From contig JAPMOS010000001.1 in the NCBI GenBank assembly GCA_027972325.1, positions 1,273,001 to 1,337,000 of the forward strand: a DNA stretch of 64,000 nucleotides, given 5' to 3'. Origin of the DNA: Paratrimastix pyriformis. Lineage: Eukaryota > Preaxostyla > Paratrimastigidae. The notes below the pieces were generated by a model. That model saw only the letters and a program-made list of their open reading frames with translations, had not been told where the DNA came from and ran no database searches. Shown here piece by piece: positions 10,301-27,096 of the stretch; position 1 is the first letter of the stretch, and each line of letters begins with the position of its first letter. The position numbers were made by a program, and so were the translations under genes.

Positions 10301-11964
10301 ACGGCTCCGTGCGGAAAGTGCTCTTTGTGTAGTCAGCATCGACCTACGGAGAAATAGGAACCGGAAGAAAAACGACAAGGTGATCAGACTTTTGTCAGCT
10401 GGGAATCGAACCACAGGTGAGAGAGGGTCATTCGGTTTTGGGTCAGAGTTCCCTAGCGAAATATCAGGAAAAAGGGCAGAGACCATCGGGGTCAGACTGT
10501 TTTGTCAGTGCAAATCACAGAAACAGAACCCAGTGTTTCAACCGCTTGCAAATTTTTCACCAAAACGTTCCGACCGGCCATCCGGCGGGCAGTTAACGTC
10601 AAACAAACGGTTGTTGTGGCATAGAGCCCCTCGGGAACGTTGGCAACAATGATGCCGAGACCTATGTGGGCAAGTCTTCGTTGTGGCAGAAAAGACAAAA
10701 TGGAAGGGACCAAAGATGAGGCTGTCGAGCCAGGATCCCACTCGGAGTGCGAGACCAAGGATGGCTTCCAGAAAAGGCTGATGAAGACAAAAAACAAACA
10801 AACAAAAAGAGGGCAGACCAAAGAGGATACCCATCGAAAAGGCGAAAACGGCCACGATTTTCACGAAACGGTTAATTTCTCTTCCAAGGGAGGTTTGTAA
10901 TGCCCCTGTCTGCGAAGCGAGGTGGGCAATCTCGCCGATCACCTGCCAGGAGACAGTGAAAACTGAAGACAACCCACTCCAACAGACAGTGCGGTCGCCA
11001 GTGGCCACGACCACGCCCGTGGCTCGTCCTTCGAGGACTGAGGTGCCAAAGAAAGCAATGTTCTTGGTTTCGAGGTAGGAATCACTGGTTGATTTCACCG
11101 TCCGTGGCTGAGGCTCGCTCTCCCCGGTGAGGGAAGAATTGTCCACCTTCAAGCCGTGGGCATCAATCAGACGGATATCAGCGGGAACCTTTTGCCCCAC
11201 AGCGAGTTCGCAAAGGTCGCCCGCAACAAGAGTTTGAGCATTCACAACCACAAGGGCTCCCTGAACCCGGATGGTGGCTTGAGTGGGAATGAGGTCCTTG
11301 AACCCAGCCAGAATTTTCGACGACTTGGCCTCCTGCATATATTGAAAGATGCCGGTCAAAATGACCACCACCACAAGAACAATGGCAATGTAGAGGTTGT
11401 TTGGGTCAGGTTTTGTGCTGTTCCCAGGGATGAACGGAACAAGGTAGGCGATGAGAGAAAGCAGCCCACCAAGGAGGAGCAAGAGCGAAAAGCCGCCCAC
11501 CATGGCTTTGAGGAACTTCAGCCATTCAGGAAGCTAGTGGGCAGAAGGGATGTGAGTGTTTGGCCGGCGGCGGGGGGGGGGCAGCCAACGGACCTGCTTT
11601 GGTGGTGTCAAGGCATTTTTGCCGTCACGAGACAGTCTTGTCGACCGTTGTTGCTGTGAGAGACCCAAAGAAAGATCTGGAAAGAGGTCGGACCTTTTGG
11701 CGTGCGGGCGGAAAGACCCAGACCTGTCGAAAATTCGTCTTGCAGCTCTTGTTTCGAAAAGAGATGCGCTCTTCGGCTTGCAGCCTTATCTGGGGGAGCT
11801 CCTGGAGCCACCTGAAGGGCCCGGCGAACTTGTTGCCGTCTTAGCTCGGCTGCATGCAGAAGATCAATAGAAGTCCGCCGTGCAGCCGCACGTAAAAGTG
11901 TTCCCTCAGAGGGGTATGATGGTCCCACTGTATAGAACTGGCGCGGAGCAACAGGGGCCGCCAT
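7322..11964 (-). CDS. P2C P-type ATPase, Na+/K+-ATPase alpha-subunit type
   Basis: This ion pump of the plasma membrane is built from 18 exons that read through 1241 codons in phase: 11964-11724, 11676-11594, 11533-10988, 10942-10756, 10661-10498, 10452-10390, 10343-9594, 9540-9439, 9326-9201, 9160-9092, 9049-8582, 8527-8432, 8383-8284, 8233-8172, 8131-8044, 8000-7881, 7828-7403, 7353-7322. Motifs in order are the actuator [26 protein letters not shown], the M4 [15 protein letters not shown]-type [14 protein letters not shown] (Asp about 405), [37 protein letters not shown], then M5 SNIPE and M6 LIDLGTD. These M4-M6 residues match Na+/K+ pumps. M5 carries Ser where gastric H+/K+ pumps have Lys, which favours electrogenic Na+/K+ exchange. 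Two inserts stand out: about 110 Pro-rich residues in the nucleotide-binding domain (about 530-640), and about 35 before ARVVTGDEL. No beta subunit was seen. Confidence 0.93.
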
Positions 11965-12690
11965 GCGTCGGTACGAGCTTTTCCTGCACTTATCATCTGA
12001 ACCAAGAGGTGAAATTTGCTAAACAGGGTGGAGCGTCGAGCGGTTTCTCCGGCCCGATATCCACTGTCCCGGGCAGCAAATCGTTCAACATCACGAAGCT
12101 CCCCAAGCCGATTATCCAGTACTCGCTCTGCTCCCCAATCAAAAAGAGATGAAGATGATCTGAATCGCGATTTGACAGACGGCGAACTTTTGGAACTCTT
12201 CGCTGTTGTGGACGCCGATGGTGGAGGAACTATTTCCCGAGGTTCGGCTTTTTCCCGGACAGACAACGATCTTTCCGTTGTAGACGAACTCAAAGCGGTG
12301 ATGCAACGCCTGCAAGTTGCCCAAAGCGAGGCTGAGCTGGAACAAATCATCGATGAAATCGACGAAGATGGGAGTGGAGAAATCGACCCGCAAGAATTCA
12401 TTGCGGGCTTTCGTTCGAAGGGCAAATGTAAATATGACGCGAACACTGTGAAACGAAGCTTTCATGCTTTCGCGGCACGCCCCGGGCGAATCACTACCAA
12501 AGAGATTGAAAGTGCGCTGAAAACTTACTGTCAGGTCTGGTGTCATTGTTCTTTGCTCTGCTCATCCCCTTTCGGACAGGATCGGACAACGCCAGAAGAG
12601 ATAACGATGCTTTCAAAAGTGCTTGCACGCGATCAACTCAGAGAGGACGTTGACTACGAGTCATTGATCGACATGAACCTCACATCATGA
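11963..12690 (+). CDS. EF-hand calcium-binding protein, calmodulin/centrin-like
   Basis: This is a small calcium-sensor type protein. The first EF loop reads DADGGGTISRDE once the 42-nt intron 12242-12283 is removed, giving Glu at loop position 12. Unspliced, a 14-residue insert would destroy the loop. The second loop is DEDGSGEIDPQE. A weak third or fourth lobe follows (YDANTVKRSFHAFAA, then TPEEITMLSKVLARDQLRE). A second intron, 12535-12579, has a GTCTG donor. The protein ends DMNLTS. The N-terminus is Arg/Ser-rich, without calcium-binding features. The 5' end is uncertain: the frame is open from before 12024 without an ATG, but an 8-base exon at 11963-11970 (ATG CGT CG) spliced to 12030 would supply MRRVERRA in phase. 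If so, its ATG overlaps the ATPase ATG on the other strand. The partner is unknown. Confidence 0.75.
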
Positions 12691-12842
12691 GCGCGCACAC
12701 TCCTTCCCCTTCCTCCCTCCCTCCTCTTCCTCCCTCCTCTTCCTCCCTCCCCTCCCCCGCCCCCTCTCGCTCTGGGGGGTTGTGTTCGGCAAGAAGTCCT
12801 TCTCTCTCGGAATTAAATCTGGGCGGAAAGTTGTGGCATGGT

Positions 12843-13420
12843 TTATTGGCGGTGTGGCGAAGAAAGGTCCAGAAGGAAGGCGGACAAGGCGACCGAGAGC
12901 AAGACCACAACCATCGCGCCGTGGGCCCACAAAATGGGCCGGAGTTGTGCCACAAAAGTAAGAGAATCGAAAGGACCGTCTGAAGCTAAGAGCCGCTCGG
13001 CAGGCTTGAGGAGGCGGTCGATATAGAGCTTGGTGATGGCTAACGCACCTGGACAAGGCGTAAGTTGATAGTGGAAAGTGGCAAACCGAACGACACAACA
13101 TCTACGCAACGGCCAGTGCGTGTGTGACGAATAAAACGTAGAAAGAGAGAGAGACTCAAGAAGAGCACAACGAGCAAGACGATGATTTCGTAGAAGAAGG
13201 GGCGATGAGTCATTCGAAAATAATATCTCTTCGCAGTTTCTATTCCCTATATACCAAATTAAGAACAAAGAGAGAAGCAGCAAAAGACCAAAGCATCGGG
13301 ACTTTGGAGGAGAAGATCAAAATTAATGTCGACATAAAGGATCCCCAAAATGAATACGCAAAGAGTAGCGGGAGAAGGAAGATATTGCTCGAAGCGCCTC
13401 GCGAAATGGGCCGATCGCAT
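12843..13420 (-). CDS. Small multi-pass membrane protein, possibly Shr3-like
   Basis: Three exons (13420-13289, 13246-13087, 13048-12843) join to 166 codons. Introns are only 42 and 38 nt. The protein has about four hydrophobic segments: near residues 15-30 (LCVFILGILYVDI), 60-80 (EIIVLLVVLFLSLSLFLRFI), 90-105 and 140-158 (AMVVVLLSVALSAFLL). It has no cleaved signal peptide that I can see. The spacing, and the pattern of an HRPFFYE segment before the second helix, recall the ER membrane packaging chaperone Shr3. That resemblance is weak, so the function stays open. It ends tail to tail with the EF-hand gene, 152 bp away, and starts 281 bp from the divergent hybrid-cluster gene. The duplicated block that carries that gene begins only about 14 bp upstream of this ATG. 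Confidence 0.55.
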
Positions 13421-13433
13421 TCAGCAGGGCAGT

Positions 13434-15980
13434 GATCCAAATCGAATCCGGAGGCTTGCAGATTCCACAGGGGTGACAGGCGCGATTTTATTTGGGTTTG
13501 GTTTCTCTGCTGGGGCGCCGCGGATCTCGCGATCGCTGGATCGAAATCCGACCCGTGTCTCGATGAGCCCGCCCAAATCGGGCCCCTATATAAGGGGCGC
13601 CCCACCCAGCCTGGGACAACGAACAAAACCCACACTACCAGTCGTGTGAGTGAGCGTCAACGGCAAACCCAACCCAACCCAACCCAACCCAACCACCAAC
13701 ATGTCTTCTGCTGACATCGAGAACGCCGCCATGTTCTGCTACCAGTGCGAGCAGACCATCGGCGGAGTGGGCTGCACCAAGGTGGGCCGCTGCATGAAGT
13801 CGCCCGAGGTGGCCGCGCTGCAGGACATCCAGATCATGGGTGTCATGAAGCTGGCCGCCATGGCCCGGCCCCAGTATGCCGAGCTGCCCACCGAGCTGAA
13901 GGACGACATTGCCAAGACCATCATCGAGGGTCCGTTGATGGTTGTTGAAACGTTTTTTCGTGCGGTTCGGCGGGTGATGGCGGTGGTTGCCGTCCCGATC
14001 TCAGCGCCCGCCTCTCTTTGCTGGCCACGACTCACCACCACCCCTTTTGTGCTTCTCCCCCCCGCCACGCCACCCCCCCGCCACGCACCCTCCCGCCCGC
14101 AGCCACCTTCATGACCCTGACCAACGTGAGCTTCGACGGGGCCCGCTTCCGGGCCCAGACGGCCCACATTGGGGACCTCATCGACCAGCTGGCCCAGCGG
14201 GGCGTGGCCTCGGCCCCGACCGACCCCGAGGTGGCCGCCTGGACACCCGCCGCCGACCCCAAGGTCCGCCGCCCCGGCCTGCGCCTGACCCTGCCCTGAC
14301 CCTGCCCTGAGCCTGCCCCTGCTCTGCCACTGCTCCCCTGCTCTGCCCCCGACCCTGCCCCCGACTCTGCCACTGCCCCTGCCACCCACCCATTGTCCCG
14401 AGCACACCCCATCCTCATCGCCGCCTTCCCCCCTTCTCTCTCTGTGGTTGCCCTCCTGTCCACCCACCCACCCCCCGCACAGGCTGCCCGGATCGACCTG
14501 CGCCAGGCCCGGCAGGGCAAGACGGTGGTGGGGCTGCAGGAGCTGATCGTGTACGGGATGAAGGGCGTGGCGGCCTACCTGGACCACGCCTGGCGGCTGG
14601 GCGTGCGGCGGTCGGGGGCGGAGGCCTTCGCGGTGGAGGTGTTCGCCTTCCTGGCCACCCGGCCGGCCGACGTGGGGGCGCTGCTGGGGATGGCGCTGCG
14701 GGTGGGCGAGCACAACCTGGCCGCCATGGACGGGCTGCACGAGGCCAACACGGCCGCCTACGGGGACCCCACCCCGCACGAGGTGCAGTGGGCCCCCTGG
14801 GCGCGCACGGAGGGCAAGTGCATCCTGGTGAGCGGCCACGACCTGCTCGACCTGTACGAGCTGCTCGAGGCGACCCGGGGCACGGGCGTTCAGGTGTACA
14901 CCCACGGGGAGATGCTGGCCGCCAACGGGTACCCGGTGCTGCGGAGCCGGTTCCCCCACCTGGCGGGCCACTACGGGACGGCCTGGCAGAACCAGGTGGC
15001 CGAGTTCCGGGACTTCCCGGGGGCCATCCTGATGACCACCAACTGCATCATCCCCCGGGTGGGCGACTACCGCGAGCGCATCTTCACCACCAACCTGGTC
15101 GGGGTCGACGGGGTCACCCACATTGCCGAGTCCGTCGGCCTCGCCGCGCCCCCGCCCCTGCTCCCGCCCATCCTCCTCCTTGCCCGCTCGCTTGCTGCCC
15201 TCCCCCTCCTGCTTGTGTGCTTGGCCACCATCCCACCATCCTGGGTAACTCACCGCCTTCTTCTCGTCTTCCCCCCCCCCCCCCCCCCCCCCCTCTGTAG
15301 TCGTGGCCTGGAGCGGTTTGCCCCGTGATTGCGGCTGCCCAGGCGGCGCCCGGCTGGGTGGGCACCACGGCCGCGCCCACGGCTGCTGGTCAGGCGGCGG
15401 CGGCGGCCCACAAGAGCACCCTGACGGTGGGCTTCGGGCTGCCCACGGTGGCCGGGGTGGCCGACCAGATCCTGGCGGCCGCGGGCGCGGGCCGGCTGCG
15501 GCGGATCTTCCTGGTGGGCGGGTGCGACGGGTTCGAGGGCTCCCGCAACTACTACACCGACTTTGCGGCCCGGGCGCCCCGGGACACGCTGCTGCTGACG
15601 CTGGCCTGCGGCAAGTTCAAGCTGAACCACCTCGAGCACGGCACCATCGACCTGGGGGCCGGGGTGGTGCTGCCCCGGCTGCTGGACCTGGGCCAGTGCA
15701 ACGACGCCCACACGGCCATCGAGGCGGTCAAGGCCCTGGCGGCCAAGGCCCACTGCGGGCCCAACGAGCTGCCCCTGTCGATTGTGCTGTCCTGGTTCGA
15801 GCAGAAGGCCGTCTGCATCCTGCTGTCGCTGCTCCACCTGGGCCTGCGCAACATCCGCCTGGGCCCGGCCCTGCCGGCCTTCCTGACCCCCGAGGCGCTG
15901 GCCGTCCTGGTGGAGAAGTTCAACATCGGCCCCATCGGCCCCTCCGCCCAGGCCGACCTCGACGCCATCCTGGGCCCACA
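13434..15980. repeat. Inverted repeat, left arm (hybrid-cluster gene with promoter)
   Basis: This block of about 2.5 kb recurs in inverted orientation at about 52430-54990. It covers the promoter, all exons and all introns of the hybrid-cluster gene. Identity is near complete in exons and in the promoter; differences are mainly small indels in C or G runs and in introns. The arms diverge abruptly just upstream of GATCCAAATCGAATCCGG and just before the stop codon. Confidence 0.85.
13580..13602 (+). promoter_or_regulatory. TATA box in a palindrome, hybrid-cluster gene copy 1
   Basis: TATATAAG at 13587-13594 lies inside the near-palindrome CCCCTATATAAGGGG, about 110 bp before the ATG at 13701. 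A CAACCCAACCC-type repeat fills the probable leader, 13666-13695. I did not notice a comparable TATA element upstream of the other genes. Confidence 0.6.
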
Positions 15981-16014
15981 GAATTCCCCTGCCCCTGGCG
16001 CTCCTGCGAGCTAG
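13701..16014 (+). CDS. hcp: Hybrid-cluster protein (Hcp), copy 1, with a one-base frame break
   Basis: Hybrid-cluster protein is an oxygen-sensitive Fe-S enzyme credited with NO reductase or hydroxylamine reductase activity and protein S-nitrosylation, typical of anaerobes. Exons are 13701-13929, 14103-14263, 14483-15129 and 15301-16014. The N-terminal cluster motif is FCYQCEQT..GCTKVGRC. LMTTNCI holds the hybrid-cluster Cys ligand. LVGGCDG, DTLLLTLACGKFK and DLGQCNDAH hold further ligands. No targeting peptide is evident. In exon 4 the run GCCCCGTG (15320-15326) has one C fewer than copy 2, which shifts FAPVIAAAQ out of frame. The rest of exon 4 is open to the TAG at 16012. This is a recent disabling deletion or a homopolymer sequencing error. 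Introns are 173, 219 and 171 nt; the third has a poly(C) run before its acceptor. Confidence 0.88.
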
Positions 16015-16156
16015 GGGACCTGCGGAGTCAGCTTTTTTTTATTCTTTAACTTATTCTCTTGGCTGAATGTGTATATTTTCTATTTATGAGCCGATTTTAT
16101 AAGAATGTTATGATTTGCCAAAAGGAGTTAGGACGGAGGCCGAATGCCAAAACTGG

Positions 16157-24388
<8,232 letters not shown>

Positions 24389-24488
24389 AGCAGCCACCGC
24401 CCGCGACCCACCCTTCCTTTTTTTCTGCCCCGGACCCCACTGCGCCATCTCCGAGCGCCATCTCCGAGCAGCAGTCGCCGTGTTTTGC

Positions 24489-25060
24489 TTATCGGGTCCG
24501 CTGGACGAGCACCCCGCGCTGGTCGGCCGTCACCAGGAAGGACTGGGAGCACGACAGGCTCAGGGACGGGCTAACCAGAAGCCATTGGGTGAGTGATGGA
24601 GTGTGAGGCGCTTCAGACTCGAGGAGGTCGAAATTGAGTGTTGTTTGGCCCATGCACGTCACCAAAAAGGAGAATTTTCTCCATCCGATGCTGCCGGGCT
24701 GCATCAAGATTTGTTTGTTTGTTCCGGAACCTCCGTACAGACCATGTTGGCTGTTCCCGAGCTCCGTTCTCCAAGAAATAACACCACTGTGAATAGTGAA
24801 GCGCCGTTCTCCATTTGTCCCAACAGACCGTTCCCATCAGGGTAATCACTTCTCAGCCGCCACATATAGCCTGTTCCTGTTTGCTCTTGGAAGGGAAGAA
24901 TCACAAGATACCCCACGGTAACAAAGCCGGCCCGGATGAGTTGTAATGGGTCTGCCAAGTCTTGGTCTGGAGACTTGGGCAAAACAACTTCCCCAGCTGA
25001 TTTGAGAGCCAATGCCTGCCCGAGGCCGATAATCACAGCAATGAGGAGGAAGATGTGCAT
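24489..25060 (-). CDS. Small secreted or ER-lumenal protein, unknown
   Basis: Two exons (25060-24743, 24698-24489) join to 176 codons around a 44-nt intron with a GTCTG donor and CAG acceptor. The first 18 residues, MHIFLLIAVIIGLGQALA, form a clear signal peptide with a likely cut after ALA. The rest is soluble in character, with a GENGASLFTVVLFL-like strand and a closing SCSQSFLVTADQRGVLVQ. No transmembrane segment or anchor is seen beyond the signal. I do not recognise a family. It is tail to tail with WDR7, 100 bp away, and shares a 113-bp divergent spacer with the coiled-coil gene at 25174. Confidence 0.65.
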
Positions 25061-25173
25061 CGCGAGCCCCGCGGGACAAATTAGTTTTACATGAAGACAT
25101 TTGTTTTGTCACCGCGGGGATTCAGCCTGTTTCATTCGTTCAAAACTCATTTGAACAACGACTCACTGCAACA

Positions 25174-25962
25174 ATGAGTCGATACGAAAGGCTCAACGAA
25201 GTCATGACGCGTACTATGAATTATATCACCAAAATTTCTGATAAGCCTTTTCTCGAAGCCGGAAAGCCACTCATTGATAACGGCACCCTCCCACCCGAGA
25301 AGGTTGCAAAGCTCGGGAAAATGTTATTGGCGCAAGTTCGAACTGGTGTTGAAGTCTGTTTTGCACCCAGATGATGTTGTTCGACATGACAACAATTCAA
25401 CCATACAGGCCAAGCTCCGGACGGTGCTTCCGTCGGTAAAAGTCGGGTTGGATGCTTTCGATCACGCGTCTGTTTGATTGGAGTGTGACCGTTCCCTCAT
25501 CCGTCGTAACCTGCATCAGCGACGCCATCTCCCGAGAGCTCGCTCCTCTTCTCGCCGACCAGAGCACAGTCGAAATCTTCTCCGAGACTCTTTTGACGCA
25601 CCTCACAGAGGTCTTTACATGCTCCCGCTCCGATGACATTTTTAAGCGCCGTTGTATCAGCTGAATGAACAGTCGAGTCGCCTGCAGGAGGAGCTCGTCC
25701 GCCTGAACGGGGACCTCGAGTCGGGCCAGCAAGGTCTCCTGCAGGCCGATCAAGACACCGAAAAGGTCCGGCTGCTGTCTCCCCTGGGTGACACCACCCC
25801 TTCCGCCAGGTGTTCGCCGATATGGAGGCCCAGTTCATGCAGGCATACACCCAGCACCAGGCCGAACACGGTCCGGCCCCAGCATCACTCTCGCACTCTG
25901 ATCTCTGGAGCTCTCTGCTCTCTGCTCTGCTTCCGCGATCCCACCCCGCCCCAGTTGGATGA
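25174..25962 (+). CDS. Coiled-coil protein, possibly kinetochore-like
   Basis: Exons 25174-25353, 25409-25467, 25520-25610, 25661-25765 and 25810 onward read in phase from MSRYERLNEVMTRTMNY. The stop is the TGA at 25960. A further GTCCG..CAG intron (25871-25954) is possible and would end the protein at HVG with the same stop. The first half is helical (LPPEKVAKLGKMLLAQVRTG). The middle has ISRELAPLLADQS, and the last part is a coiled coil, LNEQSSRLQEELVRLNGDLE. Short size, an N-terminal helical block and a C-terminal coiled coil resemble Nnf1/PMF1 kinetochore subunits. This is only a shape argument and I give it little weight. Four introns of 44-55 nt were removed, three of them with GTCYG donors. 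Confidence 0.65.
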
Positions 25963-26325
25963 ACGCTTGCGGGATGGTCTTCACAGCAAGGGGCGCCATC
26001 GGCCCAGACTGGGCCCAGCCAGGCCCCACTCAGGCCGGCTCGTGGACTGGCTTGCCTCGGCCAGGCAGGGCACGGCTGTCGGGCGGGATGCACATCGGCT
26101 GGGCGGGGGCTGTCACGCCGGCTGGGCTGGCGTGGGGCGTGTCAGGGCCCGCCCGAGGCCGCCCGAGCGCCCCGTGGGGCGGCTCCCAACGCAACCGCTG
26201 CCCCGTCGGGGATGCGAAGGGAGGCGATCTCAGAACCCCGGCCGAAGCGCCCATCGAATTGGAATCGAATTGGAATCGAATTGGAATCGAATTGGAATCG
26301 AATTGGCGTCGGGTGGCGACACGAT

Positions 26326-26365
<40 letters not shown>

Positions 26366-26395
26366 GTTTGTGGGTGGTGGCGGTGGGCTCGGGGT
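25963..26395. repeat. Spacer with ATTGGAATCGA repeat and 37-base G run
   Basis: This stretch lies between the coiled-coil gene and the last recognisable PARP exon. It holds about four copies of an 11-base ATTGGAATCGA unit (26259-26306) and an uninterrupted run of 37 G at 26327-26363. The frame of the last PARP exon stays open through it to 26142 on the minus strand. Confidence 0.6.
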
Positions 26396-27056
26396 CGGCG
26401 GTGATCTTGCGGATGCCCCGCTCGAGGACGTAGTCCATGACCTGCTTCACCTCGTGGGCGCAGCTGGCCGCCTGGGTGGAGGCCACCCCGCCCCGGCCGG
26501 GGAAGACAAGCACCACACGGGTCTCCACGTTCTGCTCCTCTGCCCGCCGCCCCGGCCCGCCCCCAGCCACCCCGATCCACAAAGCGATGAGCCCCGGCGT
26601 GGCGACGGGCCGCCGACGTCGCAAGTCGTCGATCATGACGGCGGGCGGGCGGGCGGGCGGGCGGGCGGGCGGGCGGGCGGGCGGGCGGGCAGGCGGGCAG
26701 GCGGGCGGGCGGGCGGGCGGGCGGGCGGGCGGGCGGGGCGGGCGGGCGGGCGGGCGGGCGGGCGGGCGGGCGGGCGGGCGGGCGGGCGGGCGGGCGGGCA
26801 GGCGGGCAGGCGGGCGGGCGGGCGGGCGGGCGGGCGGGCGGGCGGGCGGGGCGGGCGGGCGGGCGGGCGGGCGGGCGGGCGGGCGGGCGGGGCGGACCGG
26901 GGATGACGAAGTAGGAGCCCTTGGTGTTCCGGTCGCGGTTGATGTTGAGGCACTCGCAGAGGCCATCACCAGGCAGGACGAGCCGTGCCTGCTGTTCCGC
27001 CAGCTGCATGGCCGGGTCACGTGGGTCATCGAGCTGTGCCGGCAGGGCCCCAACGC

Positions 27057-27096
<40 letters not shown>

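Noticed and set aside
10709-10756. Extra intron in the M4 region of the ATPase (GTCTGCC..CATCAG at about 10780-10820)
   Set aside because: Removing it breaks the frame of the M4 helix, whereas keeping it gives a full-length helix ending in FLEAILG that joins to [11 protein letters not shown].
26641-26893. Assembly artefact in the GGGC array
   Set aside because: Rare AGGC variants and single-base slips recur at intervals as in real satellites, so I kept it as a repeat, though its length may be inexact.
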